Assembly (NCBI GenBank): GCA_022539475.1
Contig: VCMS01000050.1
Span: 318,289-382,288 of the forward strand
Source of the DNA: Gracilaria domingensis
Lineage: Eukaryota; Rhodophyta; Florideophyceae; Gracilariales; Gracilariaceae
Direction of reading: 5' to 3'
Length of the DNA stretch: 64,000 bases
The notes beneath the pieces are model-generated. The model was not told the DNA's origin. It did not search any database and saw only the letters and a program-made list of their open reading frames with translations. The translations under genes and the position numbers were made by a program. This document shows, in pieces, positions 50,881-60,200 of the stretch. Numbering within the stretch: the first letter of the stretch is position 1; each line of letters starts with the position of its first letter.

Positions 50881-52348
50881 CAGTGGGGTTGCGTACGTGT
50901 ACCACCCGTACGGGTGTGCACTATTGTGATCGGTCAACCGGCCCTGCACCTGGGGTACTTAGAGGTGCAGGGGCGGCTGAACACCACCCGATGGTAAAGC
51001 AACCAAGCCTCTCCTTCGAGAACTGCCACTCGGATCAGAGGGCACTTGAGACTTATCTTGAGTGCGGGCTCCAGGCGCTACTGCCCTTTCCGGTGTACTA
51101 CTCCACCCGGTGGGTCACCTCAAGAGGTATAAGTACGCGTACCCCCCTTGGGACGACGAGAAAAATATCGCTGGTCGAGGCGAGGTGGGTGGGGATTATG
51201 TGAGCGCGAAAGAGGAAACAGAGAGGTGGCGCTCAAATAGTGGAAGGTGCGAAGGTGTACAGTAGATGTTTTGGCGGGAAATGGGATGAGGGAAACAGGG
51301 ACATTCATGGTGCTGGATATAGCCCGTGTCGTTGGACAGTGGGGGTGGACAGCACAGTTTAGCTCGATTGCACTGTATCGCAGCGGAAACTTCGATCCAA
51401 CTACTACTTCTTCTGAAGATGTCGAACGGATACGTGAAGGATGAGGAGCTGTTGGCGCTGTTGGAGGGGGAGGAGGTACCGCAGACGCCGTCACCAAAGT
51501 GGGAAGAGAACGTGATTACGGCGGCTGGTCGCATGTCGCAGAAGAATGAAGTGGCTGATGAAGGAAAGAAGTCTGAGGCGAGGAGAGGAGATGGTGATGA
51601 GGTGGAGAAGGGGGTAGAATTGGAAGTGGAGGGGGTCGCAATGGAGAGAAGAGGTGCGGTGCATCTGAGTCAGTTAGAGGTTGGAGACCAGATAGAGAGT
51701 GGGGGCGGAGAGGGTGACAGGGAGATGCGGTTTGTGGGGGAGATGAAGGCGAGGGTGGGGATGTTGGGGTTGGTGATGAAGGAGCAACTGGACAATGGAA
51801 TTGTGGAGATTGTAACGGAAATGGGCGGTGTGGTGCTGAGTGGGGGTGGTAGTGGTGTTTCGGTTGAGGCGATTTCGAGCCTGCGGAATTCGTTGTCGGT
51901 ATTGGGAGTGGAGATGAGAAATCATGTGTATGGGATAGTGGAGTGTGCGGGAAGGGAGGTTGGAGAGTTGCGGGAGGAGAATAGGGTTCTGAACGAGAGA
52001 TTGGACGTGCTGGAGAAGGAGGTGAAGGAGCTGGGCAAGAGGCAAAGATTGGTGGAAGAGGAGACGGTGAAAGGAGGTGTGGAGGGAAAGACGGAGAAGG
52101 GAAGTGTGGGAAGGGTGGCGGTGCAGAAGGGGTCTCCTGTGACACCGAAGACAAAGGGTGGTGGGGTTGGGGATGGGAAGAGCCCTCTGAAGAAGAGGCG
52201 TAAGGAGATGAAGAAGGTGGTGGAGGAGGTGCCGCGGGAGGGAGTCGGAGCTCCGGTGGTGACTGGGTTTAGGAGTGCGGCGGAGGTAGCGCGGACTGCG
52301 AAGGGGATTCTGAGGGGACAGGAGGAGAGAAGGATGGGAGGGATTTGA
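50880..52348 (+). mobile_element. probable retroelement fragment: hairpin-rich leader plus coiled-coil ORF
   Basis: The leader (50,880-51,160) carries strong foldbacks: CACCC-gtac-GGGTG (50,903-50,916), a 10-bp perfect stem CCCTGCACCT/AGGTGCAGGG (50,942-50,972), CCACC-c-GGTGG and ACCT-caag-AGGT. It is followed by the ORF at 51,419. The style matches the leader of the Ty3 element at 54.5 kb. Limits and superfamily are not established; no reverse transcriptase follows, so if mobile it is incomplete or non-autonomous. Confidence 0.4.
51419..52348 (+). CDS. coiled-coil basic protein, possibly gag/ORF1-like
   Basis: 309 aa from ATG 51,419 (upstream frame without ATG ignored). Strongly purine-biased coding strand. 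An acidic N-terminus (DEELLALLEGEE) is followed by a Gly/Glu-rich region, a Leu-heptad coiled coil at about 175-215 (ELREENRVLNERLDVLEKEV) and a basic Lys/Arg cluster (PLKKRRKEMKK, about 255-265) that could be a nuclear signal. No zinc knuckle. Coiled coil plus basic tail is usual for retroelement ORF1/gag-like proteins, and its hairpin-rich leader supports that, but a host gene cannot be excluded. Stop TGA. Confidence 0.45.
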   Translation: MSNGYVKDEELLALLEGEEVPQTPSPKWEENVITAAGRMSQKNEVADEGKKSEARRGDGDEVEKGVELEVEGVAMERRGAVHLSQLEVGDQIESGGGEGDREMRFVGEMKARVGMLGLVMKEQLDNGIVEIVTEMGGVVLSGGGSGVSVEAISSLRNSLSVLGVEMRNHVYGIVECAGREVGELREENRVLNERLDVLEKEVKELGKRQRLVEEETVKGGVEGKTEKGSVGRVAVQKGSPVTPKTKGGGVGDGKSPLKKRRKEMKKVVEEVPREGVGAPVVTGFRSAAEVARTAKGILRGQEERRMGGI

Positions 52349-53636
52349 AGCCGTTTTGGGGCGAGGCGGGTATACGAGAAGGGGGAGGGTTGTCCACCTG
52401 ACTTCTACAAAATGACGTTTGCGGAGACGGAGAGAGAGGATGCGAACGCGTGATGGGCGAGAAATGGGTAAATAGCGGGGGTGGTGTGGACTGGGAAGGA
52501 GCGATGGGATGATTGAGGTGGGATGAGTTGCGATTGGCATTGCAACATGGGAGAAAATTGAAAGGCAAACTAGCACGAGTGCAGTTTTGAGAGAGGGTCG
52601 CGGAAAACAGTGAATGGGGTGGCGCGACGAAGTAGAACCTCTACAAAAACTAGGGGACCCAAGAACTAAACTGCGCGAAATGGAATTTAATATTCCAAAA
52701 TTTCTTAATTTTTTGAGTGCCAGCCTCTGCTACCCCCTCGCGCGCCCCAAATAGCCCCAAAACTAGCTTAGTTTCCAAAGCGAACAGACTATATTCCACT
52801 TTGCAGAACACAGACAAACCCCCGAGACGCCAACCTCCCACACCGAATGTTAAAGGCAAGCACCAACTAGGCTAATTCGACACCAATTCGGTTCTACAGT
52901 CACCAATTGGTAAGTCTAGTAGTCCTTTATTAGTTTTGCTGACATCGAGGGTTATACGTGCCTGCCGCACACCAGTGCAGGCCTATTTACCACTTGGTCA
53001 CCGTGCACTATAGGCAACGGCGGGTGCTGCCGACCAATTGGGTGTCACGCGTTTCATCCCTCCGCAGTGTCGAGCCCGCGCAGTGCTCCCCACTCACAGC
53101 TCGCACCGATCGGTTATACCACACTATCTGCTTGGTCTTTTGTTTCTGTCACTGCGTTGTCGTTTCGTTGGGAGACCACGCGTTTCGCTTTGTTTCAGTG
53201 GTGATCAAACTGAAATTGGAGGCTGTCTGCGGTTCAATTTAGTGTCTCGACCACAGCCGAGAAGGAAACGGGAAAAAATTGCATCAATAATATACATATA
53301 GTTACCCCAGGGGTACAGAAAATTGGATGTTACGCCTTTGAATCCAGTAGCACCGCAGTCTCTGTCACAATCCGCCACGTGTTTTAGGACGGCGGTGCAG
53401 CAATAGAGGAATTACGCAGTACGAATTTCGTAGCGCTTGTCGTAGTCACGTTGAACATGTGATACACCGTACGAAATTGCTTCGTAGTTACGAAAAGCGC
53501 TCCCCAGAACTTCGTAAAGATACGAAACAACTTTTCGGTAGTGTGGTCGACACACTGTAGATGTCATCATGAACAGCAAAGTAGCCATCCTGGTTGGATA
53601 CCAGTCTCCGCATCTGACGTGTGCCCACAACTTGTG
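52349..53636. other. intergenic with TACGAA repeat cluster
   Basis: Contains CCAATTGG palindromes near 52,900-53,040 and the cluster of seven TACGAA/TTCGTA copies at 53,420-53,526. No gene recognised. Confidence 0.4.
53420..53526. repeat. cluster of seven TACGAA/TTCGTA hexamers
   Basis: Hexamer starts at 53,420 (+), 53,427 (-), 53,470 (+), 53,481 (-), 53,489 (+), 53,511 (-) and 53,521 (+), in alternating orientation. They form TACGAA-t-TTCGTA and TACGAA-attgc-TTCGTA foldbacks. Two AGCGC motifs lie beside them. It looks like a protein-binding array or subterminal transposon repeat; it ends 110 bp before the SANT-like pseudogene. Confidence 0.7.
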
Positions 53637-54467
53637 ATGAATGAACTCTCAGGGTCAAGAACAGAACACACGCTGCACGAGAACAGTTCAGATCAAGCTT
53701 CGCAAGCAGCGTCAGTAGCTTCGAAGCGAAGAACATCATCCTTTTCAAACCCAGCAACTGAATTCTCAGGGAGGAAAAGTACTGCGCGAAGGGCGAAAGT
53801 TACTCCGCTAAGCAGCAAGCAATTGTAACTGCGTCGTTTCTCATTCGATGACAACTTCCGCCACATTTTGCTGCAGTGCGTGCCAGTAGCTAACGCTCAC
53901 CGCGCCAAGTACGGCGAAAACGACAAAAAGTTTCAAAAGGTGCGCGAGCTATTCTTACAAAATGCTCCGTCTCGCGTCTGGCAATACCAAGCAAAGCCTT
54001 CGGTAAAGACACTACGGGACAAATTTAGATCTCTTGTAGGTCTCCGCCGCAAACAAGACTGTGAAAACCGTTCTGCGTCGGGTATCGAGGAAGTTCTTGG
54101 TGAGTTCGAAATTTTACTTGACGCGCTGATTTCTGAGGAGGAAGAATTTGAAATACAGGAGCGAGCAACAAGAGAGGAAACTACGATGAAAGAAGAAAAG
54201 CTAGTGGCTGCCGGAAAGCGGCTACAGGAAGTGGCCCTGCACAGAAAGCGTACCAAACTGGCGAGTGAAGCGTGTAGCGAAGAACCAGGCAGAGATACCA
54301 AGAAAACGATTCGTAGAACAAGGTCGGATTCTGATGATGTTCAGGACATAGATGGTAACATGGAGAAAATTGTAGTGCAAATTGCGCCAATATTATGCGC
54401 ATTTTACAGTGCATATTATGCACCGGGTGTCCATTGCTGGACCCCGGCCTGCTGGCACATTTCTTAG
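53637..54467 (+). pseudogene. Myb/SANT-like DNA-binding protein gene with in-frame TAA
   Basis: A frame from ATG 53,637 runs to a TAA at 53,826-53,828 and continues in the same frame to 54,467. After the stop it reads FDDNFRHILLQCVPVANAHR, then KTLRDKFRSLVGLRRKQD, then ASGIEEVLGEFEILLDAL. This is the order of the Myb/SANT-like domain expanded in oomycetes, fungi and algae and often linked to transposons. The domain's usual leading Trp segment falls at the stop. After it comes a Glu/Lys-rich helix (EEEFEIQERATREE). Likely a decayed transposon-associated or captured gene. A separate functional start downstream of the stop is possible but no ATG precedes the domain. Confidence 0.6.
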
Positions 54468-54825
54468 AATTAGTAATTTATTTTGCCTAATATTTTAGGA
54501 ATTTACACTGGCACGCCTCGGCCTCCACAGTACTTAGGTGTGCCGACTGCGCGCCAGCTTCACTCAGTAAACCTCAACGAGGCCTTTGGCTCTGATCTTC
54601 TTGCCGCTTGCGCACGGTCACCAGCCCCATCCTGGGGAATACCGCCGCAATTCCGGGCTGATCAACCAACCTCCGTCCCTGAGGAGTACTAATCCGTCGT
54701 CACGGCACTTTTCTTATCTATTTTATTGTTTTCATTTCCGTCTTACGGCTTTCGCTACTCTGCCCTACATTGTAGGTTTGTTTTATTTGTCTCGGGAGTT
54801 TTCCCGCTTATCGCGAGTCAGTGCT

Positions 54826-55079
54826 CCGCAGTGCGGCTCGTTTGTTGATCTTTTGTCGTCCCATACCGTTGGGCTGGATACCCCCACTCGCTGTGGCTCG
54901 CCGGAACCATCCGGATACCTACGCCGATTCTACCCCTTCTACCTCCGACTGCACGCCCAGATCGGGGCCACCCGGATTTACACCCGGCTCGTGTTGGCCC
55001 TATCGGAGGGTTCTGCCGCTCGACTGCCCTTCACAGGGAGCAGGGCCTGAACACCCTGAGGTGCTCGTCCGCGACGCGG
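54826..55079 (+). repeat. hairpins in the 5' leader of the Ty3 element
   Basis: Perfect small stems: CCGC-agt-GCGG (54,826), CCGGA-acca-TCCGG (54,901), CCCT-tcac-AGGG (55,027), CCGC-gac-GCGG (55,069). They share the CC...GG form of the 3' array. Confidence 0.6.
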
Positions 55080-55116
55080 CTTGTTGTTTTCCCGTCGAGG
55101 GTTTTGCACCACAAAC

Positions 55117-55128
55117 TGGTCTCCCGAC
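55117..55128 (+). promoter_or_regulatory. candidate primer-binding site
   Basis: TGGTCTCCCGAC begins with TGG, the complement of the tRNA CCA end, 150 bp before the gag ATG and just after a CACA that could end a 5' LTR. Which tRNA it fits is not known. Confidence 0.35.
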
Positions 55129-55277
55129 TTAGAATCGGCTTAATTGGCCAACGTTCGTTGGAGTTGGTTCGTTTGTTTGGAGCCCAGATAGTTGGGAATA
55201 TCCGTTCTTACGGTTCTCTCATTGCCCGTTTTCGGAAGTTGTTTTGGTTGCCCATTGGCCGACTGTGTCGGTGAACG

Positions 55278-57286
55278 ATGTCGTCCCGTCGCAGGAGTGG
55301 CGCGCCACGTGCCGCTTCTGTGCCCGGTTCGTCCGGCTTGCCGGCAAGTTTGCCTCCGTTGCCGAAGGACGCACTGGAGGTCCCAGGCAATGGCGACCCG
55401 AAACCGGCTTCCCGGGGCCGCCGTTCTGATAACGGGACCCCACCCACTCGTGGGCCAACTGAAACCGCACCTGCGGCTGATGCCGCCGCAGCGGTTGACG
55501 TTATGTCGTCGCGGTCCGACGAGTATACCCTCCGTGAATTAGAGGCTCAGGTTCGCATTCTGCAGAACTCCCAAGTGGGCCTCATCCGGGACATTACGAA
55601 ACTCCGGCAACGGCTCGATGAAGCCGGTGTCCGGGATGTTTCGAGCGACGTCCGTGTTTTACGGTCTGATGTCAACCAGATTATGGAACACCGACAGGTG
55701 TCGGCTGGTCTGCACGAGCAGGCTGCCGCACGCCTGGACCGCCTGGCTACCCGTCTGGAGACGGTCGAGCAAATCATCGTATCTGATGCTGTTGCGCCGG
55801 GAGCCCCGGTTTCTGAGGGTTCTCAGCACTCGCGCCGTTCCCGGGATCGTCCGGCAAAGAAGAAGGTCAAGGTTGAGTCTGACTCGTCTTCTTCATCCTC
55901 TTCTGATGAGGAGGGCCCCAAAAAGGGATCGTCTACCGACTCTTCGGACAGCGCGGAAGAGCGCTCTCGCTATCGTGCATCCCGTTCGCGGGCTACTGAA
56001 GCCACTTCTGGCGTTGCACGAGGCCGTACGAAAGGACGGAGACACCTCGGATTGAAGGAGTTGAAGCCGACAAACTTACTGTATCGGAAGCTACTATCTT
56101 ACCGATATTATCGGCTTGATGACACGACGCCACAGAGGACCCCACGTGGGACTGGCAAAGTGCGAAATCATCTCCGACAAATGGAGCTCACGTTAAAGCC
56201 CCACAAGTTCTCTGGGGAAGATCCAATTCTTGTCTTGGATTTTCTTAGCCGCTTCGTAGCGGAAGCCGATGTACTTCGGATGAGTGAGGCACAGGCCTAC
56301 ATCGCGCTGCCGTACTTTTTGACGGGTGTAGCCGAAGATCAATTCAATTCGGTTCGTGGGTCGTCTCGCGCCTCCGAAGGAGGAGTTACGTGCTGGCCGG
56401 AAGCGGTACAATATCTCCTGCGCTCTTACGCGACAGGCAATGCGATACAAGGTGCCATACTCGCGCTACGAGACACGAAGCAAAGAGCCGAAGAGTCGGA
56501 AACCGTTTATTCGACCCGCCTCAATAAGGCTTTCCACAGATGTGGCAACGTGTTCTCCGCAGCCGAGCGGTGTACGATGTTTGTTGATGGACTGGACCGA
56601 TCAATTCGGACGTTGGTAGCCCATTATCGGGAGAACAAACGCCGGATTACCTATCTGGAACTCGTTCAATTTGCCCAAGCTGAGGGAGATGCAGCTCGAG
56701 CACGCGCTGGTATCAAGACGCGCACGCGCCGACTCCTTCATGTAGAAGGCCGAGACTCCTCACTGCCTCACTCGCGAGGTTCTGTTCAAGGGGGTTATGA
56801 TAACCTGCACCTGTTACAGGACGATGGTTCAATGCCGAGTTCGGAATTGCCGTCGACGACGGAGCAGTCTACAGTGGACGGAGACCCCGCTCTGTACGCC
56901 GGACGTCAAGTCCCGGCATTGCCCGTGCCGCACTCTGGCGGATATCGAAGCCAACGCCCTGGATGGAGGGACCGTATCCTCCTCGACAGGAGCGCCGGCC
57001 GCCCAACGCGGATCTTCTTCGTCACCTTATTTGTCCTACCTGTTACAGGCCAGGGCACATCGCTCCGAATTGCTTAATGCCCATACGGGATATGGCGAAG
57101 ATAGTGCCTCAGTATGAGTCGTTGACGCCCGCCGAGCGGGAACGCGTTCCCGACAAATCGTACCTTCGTGCGAAGGCGGAGACTCAGCCTGGGAACCAGG
57201 AAACGGTGCCATCGAATGGTGGAACTGTAGCCGCCCCTGCGGAATCGCAACCACCGCAGATTGGCGGCGACGCTCAGAAAAACTGA
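55278..57286 (+). pseudogene. gag: Ty3 gag, broken by a frame change near 56,958
   Basis: From ATG 55,278: basic Ala/Pro-rich start, a coiled coil (about residues 80-170), a Ser/Glu-rich acid-basic stretch, and a retrotransposon-gag core at about 290-450 (PHKFSGEDPILVLDFLSRF, WPEAVQYLLRSY, FVDGLDRSIRTLV). The first frame runs on to 57,077, but the nucleocapsid zinc knuckle CPTCYRPGHIAPNC (C-x2-C-x3-GH-x4-C, 57,032-57,073) is in another frame, open to 57,286. The switch fits a single-base insertion or -1 shift around 56,958, in a GGATGGAGGG context. Only one shift would be needed to join the Pro-rich linker to the knuckle. The knuckle frame overlaps pol by about 170 bp. Confidence 0.75.
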
Positions 57287-60200
57287 GCAAGGGAGCCTCC
57301 AGCAATGTAGAGGCGCCCCCAGCGACGGGGTTTAGTGCGCCTGAGGCTGAGAAGCCTCGCTCCCCGGTCACAATCCTTTCGAGGAAACTGGCCACTACAG
57401 ACGTGGACTCTGAGCACCTTGGTGTCTTGCGTCGCCCGTGGATACGGTCTAAGAACAGCCGGTTCCCGGATAGAGTCCTGGTCATGGCGAAACGTAACTA
57501 CAAAGTTTACGCCGACCTGGGTGTTTCCGACCAGTACATGGTTCGGCAGTTGTCCGTGCTCGATACAGGAGCTGGGCCAAATTTCTTGGTTGAATCGATG
57601 ATTCCGCCGCACCTGCGGTCTCGCGTTCGTGCGGCGCCGCAGATTGATATAGCGGATGCGAATAATCGGCCACTTTCAACTGTGGGAGTGATAGACCTGC
57701 TTGTCAGGCTTGGCCGCTACGTGGCGAAGCTCGATTTCTTGGTTTGCAAGCAGCTCGCTGCGCCGGTGATACTCGGCTGCGACTTTTGTGACCGCTTCGT
57801 CGATTCGATTCGACCGCGGCAGCGAACCATCGAAATGGAAGATGGGACTACTGTACCGATCGTTCGGCGTCCCCTTCGACGGGCTTTGAAGAAGCAAGTT
57901 CCTTTGCCTGCTGCGCAGGAGCCCACAGCCGATGAACGGAAGTCTACGAAGCTCCGAGTCGCTCGGTCTATTTCCATCCCGCCTGAATCACAGGTCTGGG
58001 TTACTGTGACCTCCCCACAATGTGGCTTACAAACGGTACAACCGTTGCCTGCGTTACAGGAGAAGCATCAGCTTGCCCTCGCTAATGGGATTGTTTTCGT
58101 CGAACCCGAGAAGCCTTTTCAGGTGCTGGTTGCGAACTTCAGCCGTTTTCCTCAACGGTTGGTTAGGAGCCAAGTTATTGGTTCGTTGCTTCCGCATCCT
58201 GCGGCTATAGTGCCTACTCAGGTTTCTATTGCCGAGGTTCTCGGAATCCTCGAAGCTGAGGAGGGGGAGGCGGAACGGAACAATTCCGAAACGACTGGAC
58301 CGAACAGTTCGTCGGAAGATGCTACGCCGACTTCGTCGGATGCAAATAACCGCAGCCTGTCGAAGGAGGCAATGCCGACCTCGTCGGACAGTAATGATAC
58401 GGACCTGAGTGCTGCTGACACGAAGGATAAGGCAGTACAGGAACTGGAGTCTCTGGATCTTGAACATGTCCCAGAGACTCACCGCGATAAATTGCGGCAC
58501 ATGCTTGAGGAGTTCACGCCCATGTGGGACGGCACACTGGGTAAGATTGGTATTACCGAACATCGGATTGATTTGCTACCGAATACTCGGCCCATTTCGC
58601 AACACCCTTACAGGGCGGGACCGACAGCTCGGCAGGAGGAGAAAGCTCAAGTTGAGAAGATGCTCCGCGCTGGAGTTATCGAGCCGGCTCAGTCACCTTG
58701 GGCATCGCCGGTGGTGCTCGCGCCCAAAGCTGATGGGTCTTGGCGATTTTGCATCGATTACCGCAAGCTAAACGCGGCTACAGTCAAGGATGTATATCCT
58801 ATCCCACGAATGGATGAATGCATCGATTCGTTGGGCGACGCGAAAGTGTTCACAACCCTAGATGCGAATTGGGGCTATTGGCAAGTTCCCGTGAGGGCTG
58901 AGGATCGTGACAAGACAGCCTTCGTTTGTCATGAAGGATTGTACCGATTCAATCGGATGCCCTTTGGGTTAACGAACGCGCCAGCCACTTTTCAACGAGC
59001 TGTGGATATTTTGCTAGCCCGCTTTAAGTGGAAGACTTGCCTGGTATACCTGGATGACATCATTGTCTACTCCAGCAACCTGGATGAGCACTTGACCCAC
59101 GTACGGGATGTGATGCGAGTCCTACGCGATGCAGGCATTACGCTCAAGCTCAAGAAATGTGAGTTCTTTACCGAAACCGTCAGGTATCTCGGCCATGTTA
59201 TCCGTCCGGGACGGCTTTCGATTGACGAAGTACGCGTGAAATCCCTCAAAGAGGCTAAACACCCGAGGACGCAGACGGAACTCCGATCTTTTCTCGGCTT
59301 GTGCAATGTGTATCGCCGCTTCATTCCGAACTTTGCGGATATCGCTGCACCTCTGAACGAGCTTCTTCGCAAAGGAAAACCAGTCGACCTGGAAGAATTC
59401 GACGACCGCAAGGTCGCGGCTTTCTCGTCGCTCGTGGACGCGGTGACATCGCCACCTGTTTTATCCCTGCCTAGGGCTGGTTTGCCATATGCAGTAGATA
59501 CGGATGCGAGCGACTACCAAGTCGGCTGTGCCCTATTCCAGACCACCAATGATGGCGAGCGATTGCCAATTGGGTATTGGTCAAGGAGCCTCAACGTTCA
59601 CGAGAGGAATTACTCGGTATCCGAGAAGGAGTGCTTGGCAGTTGTCTGGGCGTTACAGACACTGCGGCCCTATCTTATGGGGACCCGCTTCATCGTTCAT
59701 ACCGATCATACGGCATTACGCTGGCTACTCTCTATAGCAGAGCCATCTGGCCGCTTGATGCGGTGGAGACTTCGCTTGTCGGAATTCGACTTCGAAATCC
59801 GTTACAAGAAAGGACTCCTGAACACTCAGGCTGATGCACTGTCCCGCTTGGAAACAGCGGCTGAAGCTGCGCCAGTCGATGATCTGGAGATACCGTGCTT
59901 CCTCGTGGAAGACGGCTCGAGCGATGCCGATGAAGAATCGGAAGGATGGGACATCTACGATGCTGTTTTAGCCGTGTCAGACACGCAACCCGAACCGGGC
60001 TCTTTCGTACCGATCAAGCCGGAGGAACTCATCCGGGAGCAGCACACCGACCGTTTTTGTACGGAGATTCGTAGTCGTCTAAACGGTGGAGCACAGTTGC
60101 CTTTCGTCGAGAACGACCAAAAATTTCTAATCCGAACTGTCGGAAACAGGCCACAGATTGTGGTTCCGCACTCACTTCAGTCACGAGTACTGCATTTGTC

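Noticed and set aside
51516-52576. Proline/serine/histidine-rich frames opposite the coiled-coil ORF
   Set aside because: They are antisense shadows of a purine-rich coding strand; composition is explained by the complement.
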